Positions 37,701 to 53,254 are shown, counted from the first letter of the stretch. The stretch is DNA of 64,000 bases from Callipepla californica brunnescens (GCA_023055505.1 JALIRH010000078.1:558001-622000); one strand, 5' to 3'. A program made the numbers and translations. The notes: generated from the sequence alone by a model not told the origin.

Positions 37701-39693
37701 CCATACCTGCTCTGAACAGAGGAACAGAAGCTTCATTCAGCCAGGAACGCCACAGTTCTGCTGTTTTGTTGTAGATGCTGTTCTCCTTCCCTGGAAACTG
37801 ATTCTTGGGGTGGAAGTCATGATTACCCATTGCTGCATAGACCTTAGTATCTAGGAACAGAGAAAAGGCGGAATGGAAAAGTCTGTACTTGTATCAGAGC
37901 TCCTCCTCATCAGAGCTCTCCAATGACTCAGACAGAACATCACCCACACTACAGCCACATCGACTGTGGATATAACACCGCAAAGCCCCTTCACTGTGGA
38001 TGCTGTGGGGCTCCTTGCCCTTCTCAGGGCAGGACACCCCAGAGGCACAGCTTTACAGAGCAATCAGTGAGCTCTCACTGTCTGTAACACTCCCTCCCTC
38101 ACTGCTGATAGATTAAACAGAAAGAATTTTCGCAGGCTTTTCTGCCTAAATGAGTAAGTAGAGAAACATTTATTTTCCTCTCTTCTTGAGCGCGTGAACC
38201 AGAAACAACAACAGTGCATCAGACCTCTCAATTCAGACACACCTCACAACCACTAAGAGGACAAACAAGTCGTACTGCCCACAGCCTTCCTGGGCCTTTC
38301 CCCTTTCCCAATTCCATCGCTGTTCTGCACTGATAAAATCTTCCCATGAAGCTCTGTACTTCTCTCCCCCTCTCGTTCCCTCACATCCTACCTGGAAATA
38401 CCTGTTTTATCAGAGAGGTCAGGTTTTCAATGATGTGCAGTACCTTTTCTTCTCCGAGCTGCTCGTCGGGGACATGAGGAGTATCATCCCTGGAAAGGCA
38501 AAAACAGCACAGACATTGCTTGTGGCAAGCAGGGTGCACGATCAAAGAGATAAGCAAGGCACAGGATGCGCACTTGAGCTCTCTGCTTTCTTTTTCCCTC
38601 GCAGAAGATAAAGTTGGGGGCAGGAATCAGCACCATGCTCACTGTCTGAGGCACTGCAGGAGTGTCAGGGAACTGCTCCAAGTGAAAAGCTGCTCTGGAG
38701 CATCAGGAACAGGCTCACCCTACTTCGGGGCATTTCAGATGCTACGGCTGAGTGGGCATCGTGCAAGAGAGAGCATATTGCAACCTTGGGTCAAATTCAG
38801 CTAACAGCAGGGAAACAAAAGTTGTTTGCATTCGAGAGAACAGCAGGACGGCTATTCCCTTGAAAAGGAACCAAATAAGTGCTTCTACCAAAGCAGTGAC
38901 CACTGAGATCTGCCCCAAAACCTGGCGCACGCACACTTCTATTACTACGCTTACTGCATTTGGGGGTTACAGAAGCACAGAGCATTCAGACTGCTAAAGA
39001 TCTCTCAGCCCATACAGTCCAAACCATCATCAGCACCGCCCGCTCCACCACATCCCTCAGTGCCGCATCTCCACGGCTCTGGGGCACTTTCAGGGACAGT
39101 AACACCACCACCACCACCTCCCCAGGTGCCACCGCATTTCAGAGAAGCTCTCCCAAACTATTTGTGCTCCAGACCCCTCACAGCTCCGTCCCCTTCTCTG
39201 CACACGCTCCAGGGCCTCGCTATCCTTATCACGGCCCAGCGCTCCACCAGTGCCACCGGGAGGGACGGCGATCCGTGACCACGCTGCGGTGACTCAGCCA
39301 CGGTCACCTCCACCGGTGCAGAGGTCTATAAGCACAGCACGCAGCCCTACCCCACGGCCGGCACCGACGCTGAAAAGCGGCGCTCCGTCGCCGCCGGTGG
39401 AAATAAGCAGCGCGGCAGCGGGGCCCTCACCCGGTCCAGAGCACGAAGTCGGGCCGCGGCTCCAGGTCCCTCATGGCGGCCACGGCGGAGCGCAGCAGCG
39501 GCCACGGCGCGTCGCACGCGTAGCTGCCCCACGGCCCCGCGTGAGGCGCGGCCCCGGAGCCGCCCGACGGACAGCGCTGCCCCGCCGCCGCCGCCGCCTC
39601 GTAGCCGGGGTCCCAGTGCAGGTCCGTCAGGTGCCAGAAGCGCCCCGCCAGGGCCGCCGGGTACAGCAGCACGAGCAGCGCGGCCGCACGCAT
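34733..39693 (-). CDS. SMPDL3B: SMPDL3B, acid sphingomyelinase-like phosphodiesterase 3b
   Basis: Seven exons: 39431-39693, 38392-38489, 37707-37850, 37043-37215, 36718-36898, 36012-36145 and 34733-35107. They join in phase to 455 aa, the same length as human. The ATG at 39693 gives a signal peptide ([17 protein letters not shown]). An in-frame GTG nine bases upstream is not needed. Calcineurin-type metallophosphoesterase motifs are present in order: DLHWDP (24-29), GNHDF (129-133), GHIPPGF (231-237) and GHHHTDSF (272-279). The hydrophobic C-terminal end ([12 protein letters not shown]) fits a GPI-attachment signal. Sites such as NLT and NAS suit N-glycosylation. The family member is a lipid-raft phosphodiesterase that dampens Toll-like receptor signalling in macrophages. 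For the exon 6 donor I chose 36012 over 36018, because it keeps the human spacing; both are in frame. Confidence 0.95.
35245..35920 (+). mobile_element. CR1 LINE fragment, 5'-truncated, sense on the plus strand
   Basis: It lies in the last intron of SMPDL3B, opposite to the gene. It contains the usual CR1 distal reverse-transcriptase and 3' UTR text (GGCCTCACCTCGAGTGGG) and ends with the diagnostic tail (tccaacctgagtggttctat followed by gattct). Open frames inside are broken. Confidence 0.88.
38490..39430 (-). other. SMPDL3B intron 1
   Basis: About 0.9 kb without recognised elements, except that the part near exon 1 (from about 39240) becomes CpG-rich and merges with the shared promoter block. 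Confidence 0.5.
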
Positions 39694-40026
39694 CGCCGCC
39701 ACAGCGCCTTCACCTGCCCGCCCCGCCCCGCCCCATGGCTGCTCCTCCTCCCCGCCCCGCCCCGCCCCATGGCTGCTCCTCCTCCCCGCCCCGCCCCGCC
39801 CCGCCCCATGGCGGCTGCTCCGCCCCGCCCCGTCACTCAGCCCTCACCGCCCCTAAGGACGGCGGCGATTGGCTCCCGCCGCCGGCCGCCATCGGAAGGA
39901 GGAGAGCTCTGAGCGGCCCCCGGCGGCCGAAGCGGTGGGAAGAAGCGGCGCTGCGATTGGCCGCCGCCTCAGGGCGCGGGACGCGGCGCTCGCGGGGCGG
40001 CGGCGGAGGAGTCGCGCTCCGTCGCC
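39694..40026. promoter_or_regulatory. Shared bidirectional CpG-island promoter of SMPDL3B (-) and RPA2 (+)
   Basis: The two start codons are 333 bp apart and diverge. The interval has no TATA box, many CCCCGCCCC boxes (Sp1-type), and two ATTGG elements, i.e. reverse CCAAT boxes, at 39867-39872 and 39955-39960, 88 bp apart. The CCAAT boxes sit on the RPA2 side, at ordinary NF-Y distances from the RPA2 ATG. Confidence 0.8.
39717..39830 (+). repeat. Three-copy GC-box/CCATGG tandem repeat in the shared promoter
   Basis: A unit of 34-39 bp made of CCCCGCCCCGCCCC followed by CCATGGCTGCTCCTCC occurs three times. ATGs are at 39735, 39769 and 39808; the third copy reads CCATGGCGGCTGCTCC. The ATGGCGGC version resembles a YY1 core. 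Confidence 0.8.
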
Positions 40027-42984
40027 ATGTGGGGCGGGCAAGGTGCGGCGGAGCGGGGCCGTGTGCCGGGCCGTGTGCCGTGCCGCGTGCCGTGCCGCGC
40101 CTCCCCGCCTCACGGCCTTTCTCTCCCCAGGTCACTTTGACGGCGGCTACGGCCCCGCGGGCGGTTACACGCAGTCCCCCGGAGGCTTCAGCTCCCCGAC
40201 GGGCGCGCAGGCCGAGAAGAAGCAGGTAGGGCCGAGCGGGGCCGGGGCGGCCGCGGCGGGGAGCTGAGCCCGGCCCGGCGCTGAGCGCGGCGCGTCCGTC
40301 TCCCCGCAGCGCAGCCGCTCGCAGAGCATCGTGCCCTGCACCGTGTCGCAGCTGCTGGCGGCCGAGCAGGTGGACGAGGCCTTCCGCATCCACGACGTGG
40401 AGATCTCGCAGGTGAGCGGGGCGGCTCGGAGGGGCTGCGGGTGCCCCCTCCCCGCCCCCTGACGGCACTCTCCTCTCCCCGCCGCAGGTCACCGTGGTGG
40501 GCATCGTGCGGCACGCGGAGAAGGCGCCCACCAACATCCTGTACAAGGTGGATGACATGACGGCGGCGCCCATGGATGTGCGGCAGTGGGTGGACACCGA
40601 TGTAAGCAGTGAAGCGGTTCTGAGGTGCAGCTGCGGGGAGAAACGCTGTCAGGCGTAGAGCGGGCTGAGAGCCGAGGCGGTGGTGTGCTTGTGAGAGCCA
40701 GGCTGGGCGCTGCACAGCAGAGTTCTGTGGTTCTGAGTTGCGCGGTCTCCTGCTCTGTAGTTCGTACTGCGATAGTGCTGCTTCTTACACACAGGCTCTC
40801 CAGCTCTTGCTGGTAAATGTCTGCAGGTGAACAGCTGGGTTCAACTGAACCACGCTGGGAATAATTAAACAGATTGTCAGTTGGCTTGTCTACAGGTTGG
40901 CCATAAGATTCTGGGACTGCTTGCATCCCTCACGCTGCGTTCAGTGTTTGAATACCTGATGTGCGTGTGGTTGGTTGGTTGGTTTTTAAACTACTTTGTG
41001 TTCTTTCATCACGTTCTGTGAAAACTCCTCAGGAGGGGACAGAGCAACAGCAGAGTGTACAGCTGGCATTGGCTGCTGTCAGACACGCAGTGCATTCAAA
41101 TAAACGTTTTCCAGCTGTAGTTAAATTTACTTAACTGCTCTCACTGATTGTCTGAGCACGTGCTGTCTGTGTTTGCTTGAGGTAGGAATCCTTTCTCGAG
41201 TTGTTTAGTATGACAGCTGAGAAATGGAAAGATGAATCAGCATAACCTTGCTTTCTCCTTTCCTCTGTAAGGAGGCAGGTAGTGAGAATATCGTGGTACC
41301 CCCGGGGACTTACGTCAAAGTCGCTGGTCACCTTCGGTCTTTTCAGGTAAGATCACGTGTGGCTCTTCAAGAAGCGAGCCCGCAGCAGTGGCATGAAGGG
41401 TTGGTGATCTGGGAAAGTGTATTGTGTGGTAAGAGTTGCCTCGTAGCAGTCATCCTTCAGACAATGCTGCTGTTAAAGCAAAGTGCAGTTACCAACTGGT
41501 GAGAAAGAGAACTTGCCCAGTCTGCACTGTCCTGCATGATTATATAGGAAAATAAAGTTCAAAAACTTTGCTAACTACAGGCAGGCAAACTCCCCACCCA
41601 CTGCTGCCCCTGTTCCTAGCGAGAATGTTTGAATTAAATGTTGAGCATGTTCCTGTTGCTGCAGTGTTAACTGTTTTCTTCTTTTCTCTGAAAGAATAAG
41701 AAAAGTTTGGTGGCGTTTAAGATCATGCCTCTGGAAAACATGAACGAGTTCACCACGCACATACTGGAGACTGTGAACGCGCATATGATCCTCAGGAAAA
41801 ATCTCATGGTATGTAGGTGAAGATCCTGGTTCCATCACTGCCTGTCCTGGGTACGCTGGTTATCCCCTAAGGAGAGGGACTTGTGGGTTCAGTGGGAAAT
41901 TGTATACAAGTTGTAGGTCTGGAAAGCCTGAAGCTTGAAGGGCTGCAGTGAGGGTGTGATGAGAGTCTTGGATTCCTTGTAAAAATACTGTGCTGCAGTC
42001 AGTTTTCCTTGATTTCTTTTGGAAATCTGTCTTTGATTACTATGCCTCTGAAAGAAGACCGAGTCCTTCTCCCCGTGGGTTTGCAGCAGCCTGTGCAGCT
42101 CTTTTCCTCTTGCAATTGCAGTCAGCATCGAGAGCACCTCAGTCGTTCACCTCTGCTGGAATCAGTGACGTGGGGGGATATGGTGGAGGCAGCCTGCCTG
42201 TGAACGGACTCACAGCACATCAGAGTCAGGTGGGTGCCAGCACCAGGAGCACAGCTGTCGCAGTGGGCACTGCTGCTGTGCGGTGTAGGACAAAGAAATA
42301 GAAGCTTAGTTGTTCTTGGAAGACTGGTTGTTCCTCTTTGGCCGTGCTGTTCAGTGCTGATAGAGCTCAGCTGTGTGCTGATGGTGGTTCATGTTCTTCC
42401 AGGTGCTGAACCTGATTAAAAACTGCCATTCTCCAGAAGGTATGAGTCTTCAAGAGCTGAAACTGCAGCTCCACAATGTCAGCATAACAACAATCAAGTA
42501 AGTGTGTAGAAAGGGAGGATTTGCTTCAAGTCCAGGCAGTCCCTTCTGGAACCTGCTGGAAGCAGACAGAGGAGAGATGTGGGCAAAGCCAGATCCTTAC
42601 TTGTTTTAACAGTGTTTTGTGATCTGATTTGTCCCCAGCAGGATGGAGTCAACCTGAGGTTTTGAATTCTTCAGTGGAACAGTTTAGAATGAGCTGCTGT
42701 CCATTGAAGTGATAAAGCTTTGGGAAAACTTTGTGTTGAGCAGCACTTGTTAAAGTGCTGATGAGGCACAGTCTCTGAGTGCATCCCTTGGCAGATGCCA
42801 GAAAGAAACAGTGGGGACGTTGGGCTGTAGATGGGAAATGGTTGAGAGAAGGGCATTGATGTGAGCTGGGTACTGATTACCTTTTTTTCTTGTTCAAAGG
42901 CAAGCAGTTGAATTCCTTAGCAGTGAGGGACACATCTACTCTACTGTGGATGACGATCACTACAAGTCCACGGATGCTGATTGA
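40027..42984 (+). CDS. RPA2: RPA2, replication protein A 32 kDa subunit
   Basis: Nine exons: 40027-40042, 40131-40225, 40310-40411, 40488-40601, 41272-41346, 41695-41808, 42122-42229, 42403-42497 and 42900-42984. They join to 267 aa (human 270). The first coding exon is only 16 nt (MWGGQ plus one base). Residues 1-37 are the glycine-rich phosphorylation region ([10 protein letters not shown] conserved). The OB fold follows, with [37 protein letters not shown] and [21 protein letters not shown]. The C-terminal winged helix starts near QVLNLIKNC and ends [23 protein letters not shown]. It is the middle subunit of the RPA heterotrimer that coats single-stranded DNA in replication and repair. The N-terminal region differs from human at known damage-response sites (see findings). 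An upstream alternative first exon cannot be excluded. Confidence 0.97.
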
Positions 42985-43467
42985 AGTTCTTTCTGCCTGG
43001 ATTTGCTTCTGAGCTTGTCTGTGTCCCAAGTTAACCTGCTGAGCTTTGCAACTTGCTCTTTCTAACCTGTGCAAGTCCCAGTTACTGAGTGAGTGCCTAC
43101 ACCTTGGAATTCAAGGACAAGCAGAACAGTGAGGGGGATTCTGGTGACTGGATTTGATTAACATGCCACAACCACGCGATGGAAGTGTGAACAGATAAGG
43201 GAGAACTGAACTCAGAGCTTCAGATCCTTCAGTTTGTTTTTGTCCGTTAGAACGACTGTTAGAATGAGCCCCCTTCAAATCTTGTGTGCAGATTCTTTTG
43301 TTCTTTGTAACACTTCCATTCCATGTCATTCACAAGAGGGGTAGCCTAGAGAAATGTCCTCCTACTGTACAGTGATCACGACTAGATTTGCAATTAGTCT
43401 GTGCATTTAAATCTGTATTTGTACTACGAAGTCAGTCTTATTTCTGGGGCTTTTGAATATTATTTTC

Positions 43468-43473
43468 AATAAA
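43468..43473 (+). terminator. RPA2 poly(A) signal AATAAA
   Basis: Canonical hexamer 484 bp past the RPA2 stop, preceded by T-rich DNA and followed by GT-rich DNA (ctgagctggggtagttt). It gives a 3' UTR of roughly 0.5 kb. Confidence 0.8.
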
Positions 43474-43494
43474 ATCTGAGCTGGGGTAGTTTTA

Positions 43495-44757
43495 CTGCTT
43501 CTGTGGCTCTGGAGGCTTTTGTTCTTCCCTAAAGAAGAGAAGCACGTGGTAGTAAGACTCAGATGTGTGAGTAAAAACACAGTCCATGCCTTCATTGAAG
43601 TGAGTTGCTTTAAGGGGTCAAGCTGATGTGAACATCTGGCCATGAAAACATCAGTAATTCTACTGAAAGAAGCTACGCACTGTACCAGTGATCCAGCTGA
43701 GCCGGGATCGTTGCTGCCAACAAGAAGAGTGTGAGGTTAGGGAACAGCACTGGATGTTGGTGATGCAGCAGTGAGGAGGCATTGAGCTCACAGCTCTGCT
43801 TCCTCTGCGTGAGCTTCCTGGAGTAGAAAATGCCAAACTGAAAGCTGCCTCCTGGGAACTGTCCTGCATCTGTTGGTGGGAGTGTGTGCTCATAAATATT
43901 CAGAATCATTTAATGACCCCGAGAGGAACATAGCTGCTCTTCCAAGAGTGAGTGTGGTTTCTGTGGTGCGCTTAGCACTGCTGAAGGCAGGACCTGGGAT
44001 CGTTCAAGCTCGCTCCTGACAAACTGAAATGCATTTGCTGCCTGCTGGGTGGGAGCCTTGTTTGCTGTGCCGTGCTGATCTGAGAGCTGCTTCCTTCTTA
44101 TCCCCCCGAGCACAGGACCTGTTGGAGGAAGCTCGTGCTCCCTGCTCATCAGCTGGGTGTGTGGCTGCAAACCACGGGTTTCAGTGCAGGTTTTTTGCTC
44201 CAACAAGCTCCATGCATCGTGCTGAAGTTCAGGCAGTGGCACGGCTGTAGCCCTTGGTGTACTTCTGGGGCTAAATTGTATGGATGTGTAACACATGAGC
44301 TTCTATGCTATGGGGTCTGGTAGACCTAAAAGCCAGAAGTACCGCAGGTTTTTCTTGCAGAGGGTGTGTAGATGAGGAAACAAATCCATGATGATTTCTA
44401 GAAGTGTGGATGAGTGGAATTACTGCAGTATAGAGGAGGTGTAGGACTCCAGAAATGTGATCTGACAAGTGAGGTAAATCGTCTTCAACCTGGAAGGCAA
44501 TTTACCTCTTTGACTAGTGCACCTTTTGCTGTTTCTTCAAAGCACCCAAGAACATCTGGCCATGCTGTGAGAGGACACTGACATTGAGTGTAAATCCCAG
44601 GGTGGAAGCAGAGCAAGAGAAGGAAACCAGCCCACATCCTATGGCTTGAGATCATCACTGCAGCTTTGTAAATCTGTCCTAGATTCCCAGGCGAGGAATG
44701 CCACAGCAAATCCAAACACAAAGCTACTCAGAGGGAGAGGAAAACAAACAGTGAACA
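43495..44757. other. Intergenic stretch between RPA2 and THEMIS2 3' ends
   Basis: About 1.3 kb between convergent poly(A) signals. Only short open frames lie here, none resembling a known protein, and no CR1 tail is seen. Confidence 0.55.
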
Positions 44758-44775
44758 GTTTGCTAATAAATGAAA

Positions 44776-44781
44776 TTTATT
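44776..44781 (-). terminator. THEMIS2 poly(A) signal AATAAA
   Basis: Minus-strand hexamer about 630 bp past the THEMIS2 stop (gagctagaaaataaatttca when read on the minus strand). A closer ATTAAA at 45356-45361 could give a very short 3' UTR. Confidence 0.65.
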
Positions 44782-45410
44782 TTCTAGCTCTGATTTGTAC
44801 CCGCTTCTAGTCTTAAGCAGCTGGGACTGGAAATTGCCCTGTGCTGGTGCTGCTGGTGACTGGTGGTGCTTTGTTCCATAGGGGTGGGGCACGCAGGGAA
44901 AGCCAGCAGTGTCCTCTCATAGATCCCAGCAAAGTGACCGCAACAGAGGAATTACTCTTTTCAGTCTGAAACGATGATGAGTGTGGCACATCCGTAGGAT
45001 CCAGCCAAGCTGTGGGTGATGTTAATGTAGAGGAGCAGGGTGAGATACACGTCCCAAAGCCTTGGCTGGCGGCTCAGTGACATCTTGGTGGGTACTCAGT
45101 TCCCAGGATGGTCGTCCAGCTGTGCTGCTCTGGTGCAACTGGAGAGCCCCACAGGCAACGGCTGAGGACACAATCTGCCACGACAGCCAGCCACAGCAGA
45201 GCAGGGGGCATTGATTGTGCATGCGTGGCTGTTCCTCAGGCACGTGAGCTGCTTGCATCTGAGGAAAGTGGGCACATATCTGCACAGCTGAGGCAGCTAG
45301 AGGCTGTGCTGTGGATCCCCGAGGTTGTATTCAGCCTTTTGTTTAACAGCCTTAATTTAATGTAAGGTTTAAAAATAGTTGGAGTCTGGACAGCTTCGGA
45401 AACCAGAGGA

Positions 45411-48981
<3,571 letters not shown>

Positions 48982-50189
48982 CTGGCCACAGCCCCTCTCA
49001 GCCCACAGCTCTCTGCTGTGCGCAGGGCTGACGTTCTTCTGACACCCACACCATGACACCCACTGCAGCCTGATCCTTCCCAGCCCTGTCCTGCTGGTGC
49101 TGGTGGTGCTGAGGGTGGTGAAGGCTCAGCCCCCAGCTCTGCCATGGTGCTGCCCTGGCTGTGCTGATGCTCCAGGCTGCCCTGCCCAGGCTGTCCCCAC
49201 TGCATGTGTCCCTTACACCAGCTCTGTGGATGAATCAGGCAGGCGGACAGTGCTGTGGGGCAGAGTTTGGGTCTGAAAAAAGCACCTCAGAGCAAAGGGC
49301 TGTGCTCAGGCTGCCCTCACCCAGCACGAGCACCTCTAGCTTGCTCACATCCAGGCGTTCAGATCCCATTTGCACAAATATCCCCTGCATTGTGCAAGGG
49401 AAACAGCATCTTGGAGATCTGCAGCTCCAGAATAGCTTTCTCTTTGTTAGAACTTTTCCTCCAGTTCAGCTGATGAATAAAACTGAAACTGCTGGCTCGG
49501 AGCAGCAGGAGGATGGGCCTGCACGTGGAAATTAAACTTGGAGAAAAAAAGTTTTTTTAAACAGATCTAAACAGTGCACAAAAGTGTGCCTCTCTCTGCT
49601 GTGACTCCAGCTACAGAAATCAGCTGCACTTGTATTTCCTATTGGAACAGGAAGAGGAAATCTGATGGAAAGAGGGAGCTGCAGCACGGTGACTCCTGTG
49701 CACAATGTCACAGCAGTAGGGACATCCAGAGAGCATCCACGTGGGGCTGGACTGCCCCTGGCACCAGAGCAGGTCGGCTGTGTCAAGGTTGGGACAACCT
49801 ACAAGGGTGGAGAATTCCTACCCCTCTGCATTCTTTCTCCCATACAGAACGTTTCCTTAATGCTCAGCCTTGTGTATCCCAAGCTGCAGATGTGGCCACT
49901 GTCCCTTTCTATCTTGTCTGCCACTGAGGAAAAGGATGTGGCTCTGTGGCCTGTGAAACCGTCCTGCAAGCAGCTGTGGGCTTCTTCACCAGACAGAACT
50001 AGCTCACGTCCCAAAAATGCTCATGCAAGCCCAGACTCCTGGCCATATTAGTCGCCCTTTGTTGGATCTTCTCTATACATCCCTCTTGACCTTCAGCACT
50101 GTGCTCAGTGCAGCCAGGCAGCAGGAGCAGCTTCCCTTGGTCAGCCAGCTGTGAGCTGGTGTTAGTCCTGCACACAGCGTGCTCTGTTC

Positions 50190-50350
50190 ACAGCCATAGA
50201 GTCACAGAATGGCTTCTGCTGGAGGGGACCTCAAAGCCCATCCAGCACCAATCCCTGCCATGGGCTGGGTGCCCCCACCAGGTTGGGATGCTCAGGGCCC
50301 ATCCATGGGCTCGGGCACCTCCAGGGATGGGGCACCCACAGCTCTGAGTA
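50190..50350 (-). mobile_element. Antisense CR1 fragment
   Basis: Contains catagagtcacagaatggct, ggggacctcaaagcccatcc and ccctgccatgggctgg, the reverse complement of CR1 3' UTR. Confidence 0.82.
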
Positions 50351-51262
50351 AAGAAGGACAGAGGGGACATCAGGAGCTTGTAAGTGAGTCAGAGGCCAAA
50401 ATGCCTTTGGGGAATGGGTGTAAGGCATCTGCAGAGCTGCTGCACAGGGTGGGAGCAGGTCAGGGCTGGTTAAAGCCACTGAAGATGATCATCCTCTGTG
50501 GACCTGTACTGTGCTACCAGCCTGGGGAAAAACAGCAGGGAGGCTGGAAACAAAGAGTGAGGTCAAAAGTCAGCAGGGAGAAAAATATGTTTAAAGGTCA
50601 TACAGGAAAATGAAATGATGCAGAAATGCACAGGGGCCCAAGGGGAACAGTGATAACTCTAGCCAAGCCAGCAAAATCAGTACCACAGAGTTTCTTCCAA
50701 GCTCAGGAACAGTGAACTCGTTGGTTGTGGTTGGAGGAGACACTGAACACTGTTCTTGCTCCTTGCTGAGGTTGCCAGTGAAAAACTAACAACGAAGCAG
50801 AGCCAGCATAGAGCAAACCCAACACTTGTGCAGCTCTGCTCATGGACACGTGTTTGGGATGCTGCTGTGAGCAGTGAGGAGCCAGGCCTTGGCTGCAGTG
50901 TTGAGCTGGAGCCAAGGAGGAAGGAGCTGGGCCAGGAGCATCTCTTCAGGGATGGAGAAGGGCTGCGTGGGGAGTGAGGAGGTGGAAAGACACGTCCAGG
51001 CCATGGGGCTGAGTGGCTGTGCTGTGAGGCCAGCAACATCTGCTATGCTCTCATGGCAGCTCAGCCTTGTGCCTCATTTCATCCAATGGATCTCAGGGGA
51101 GTGGAGGAGGTTGGAACATGCAGCAGCCCCAAGAGGGATGGGATGCCCATAGCAGCCACAAAGCAGCTGCAGGAGGAAAAAAAAGCAGCTACCAGGGCTT
51201 CATCAGTCCAAAAGCCAAAGCCCTGGGCTGAACAAATGAGTGGAACGAATCACGTCCAATGT

Positions 51263-51272
51263 TTTCACTTCC
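51263..51272 (-). promoter_or_regulatory. Perfect ETS-IRF composite element (GGAAGTGAAA)
   Basis: The minus-strand sequence GGAAGTGAAAAC fits the GGAANNGAAA consensus bound by PU.1 with IRF4 or IRF8. It lies about 2.4 kb upstream of THEMIS2; AGAGGAAGT occurs about 220 bp away at 51488-51496. Function is inferred only. Confidence 0.35.
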
Positions 51273-51606
51273 TCCTGTAGCACTGCTGCTTCCACACACG
51301 CTGAAACTGCCTCACTCCTGTCTGTGCTCAGCCCTCACTTCCCCATGGAGCCCAAGGGACGTGACACCAGCGGGGTCCCGAGGCACACGGCCCTCACTCA
51401 GCCTCAGCCCACATGAGCTTTCAGTTTTCATCCCCCTGAAGCTCTCCAGGTGCACATGGACAGCGGGCAGAGCAGGGGAATTGCATCAGAGGAAGTTGTC
51501 ACAATCCTCCGGGCTCGGTTTGCTGACAGGAAGGTGAATGCAATTGCTCTTTTCCTACAGAGCAGAGAAATACCTTTTGTTAACATCAGCGACATATTTA
51601 GGTGAA

Positions 51607-51624
51607 ATATATATATATATATAT
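51607..51624 (+). repeat. AT microsatellite (nine units)
   Basis: A pure AT dinucleotide run in the THEMIS2-PPP1R8 intergenic region. Confidence 0.9.
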
Positions 51625-53254
51625 GCTGGAAATGGTTTATGTAAATTCAAATGCTGATCTGGGTACGAGCGTTGGTCTCAAATAGGATTTTGTTCAGCAA
51701 GGAGCAACTGACACCTACACCCACATGCAAACGCCTTGTCTTCTGGAGCAGTCAAAACAAACTGCTCAAAAGAGGAAGATGTGAAACCTATCAGACAGAT
51801 GGGCACAGTGATATCAGCTGAGGGAAAGCTGCTGGCCAACACCAGCAGCAGTCAGAGGGCCTCCATCAGCCCTGCAAAAGATGGGGTGGACGGCAGGAGC
51901 CCTTCAATAAGAAGTTGGGAAAACAGAGGAGGAGCACTGCAGCAGGCTGCACGGAGAGGTCCCAGAGCTGCACGGACGCAGCCCTGGGGAAGTTGCTCCA
52001 GCAGAACCGTGATTCACCTCCAGCCGTCCCTTCCGACCGTTCTGTGAAACCGTTTTTGTTTCTTTTTCGTGGAACTGGATCTCCTCCAAAAAGAAAAACC
52101 CAACCCAACCAACCGCGAGAAACCACACAACCCAGGAGGAAGCGATGAGCAGCCGACGTTTCCCATAAATCACACGAAGCTTCTGCACCCCTCCACTGGC
52201 ACTGAGTGCAACGAGGGAAAAGGAAGCACACGCTTCTAGGTGGCAAGGTCCTGGCAGGGGTGCTGGGGCAGCAGGGTGCCCTCTGCTTGCTACAGTGAAG
52301 TTGGAATGAACGGGACCCAGGATTCAATATGTTCAAATTAAGAAAGAAAAGGATAAGTAGAAAATAAAAGGACCTGGGAGAGAAGAGGGCTCTCAGAGGT
52401 TTGAACTCAGCCAGGAAGCTGAACTGGAGGGTTTCTAAGGTTGTTCTCCTTAATGTGGCTTCGGGAGGTCAACGTTTGGATTACGTTATTTTGTTTGTTA
52501 AGGGTAAATGGGTCTGAAGACAATTCAGTTCGGCAATGAACGCGAGGGTTCAGGAAGTTGCAGCATCTCCCCAGCACCTCCACTTGCTTCCCAATACCAA
52601 AACAGAGCAAAGATCCAATTCTGGGTGCTCACGGAAGCAGGGAACTGCATCAGCAAGCAAGGGTGGAATAAATGAGATTTTGCAGGAAATTGGAGGATGG
52701 TCACTGACAGGATTGGCTCCCTGCAGATTGTGATGGTTGTAACAGTTATGATTATGATATTGGGATGTATGAAAGCTGCACCAATGCGGATGTGCTCTGC
52801 TCGTAACCTGATGCTACCTAAAGATAATGAAATCTCAGATAAGGGATTTGAAACTTCCAAAGGGGGAAACTGATGTCTCAAAATGAATTTGATAACTCTG
52901 CCTGGTTGAGGTATGTGCTCAAGGTTCTGCTTTAAATTCCAGATATCTTGCTTCTTTATGATAAACACGCTGGACGTTCCTCTTCATGACTTCACTTCCA
53001 TAAATAAGAACGGACAACCTTGAGACATGGGCACAAATCCAAGGCAGAACGCAATCAGAAGAGACAAGGTGTATTCCACAAGCTAAGTGCATTTAGCTCA
53101 CAATAGTCACTTGTGAGTGATCTCATTGTCCTTATCTCCTGACTCAGGCTGAGGAGAGGGAGTAGCTTGGTGGGCACAGGCCAAGGTCTATCAGCTGCAG
53201 TGCTACATATAAAGGAGAGCTCCTTCCACAGCACAACAGCTCAACTGAAACAGT

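Noticed and set aside
39702..39702. GTG start nine bases upstream of the SMPDL3B ATG
   Set aside because: The ATG at 39693 gives a good signal peptide and exactly the human protein length.
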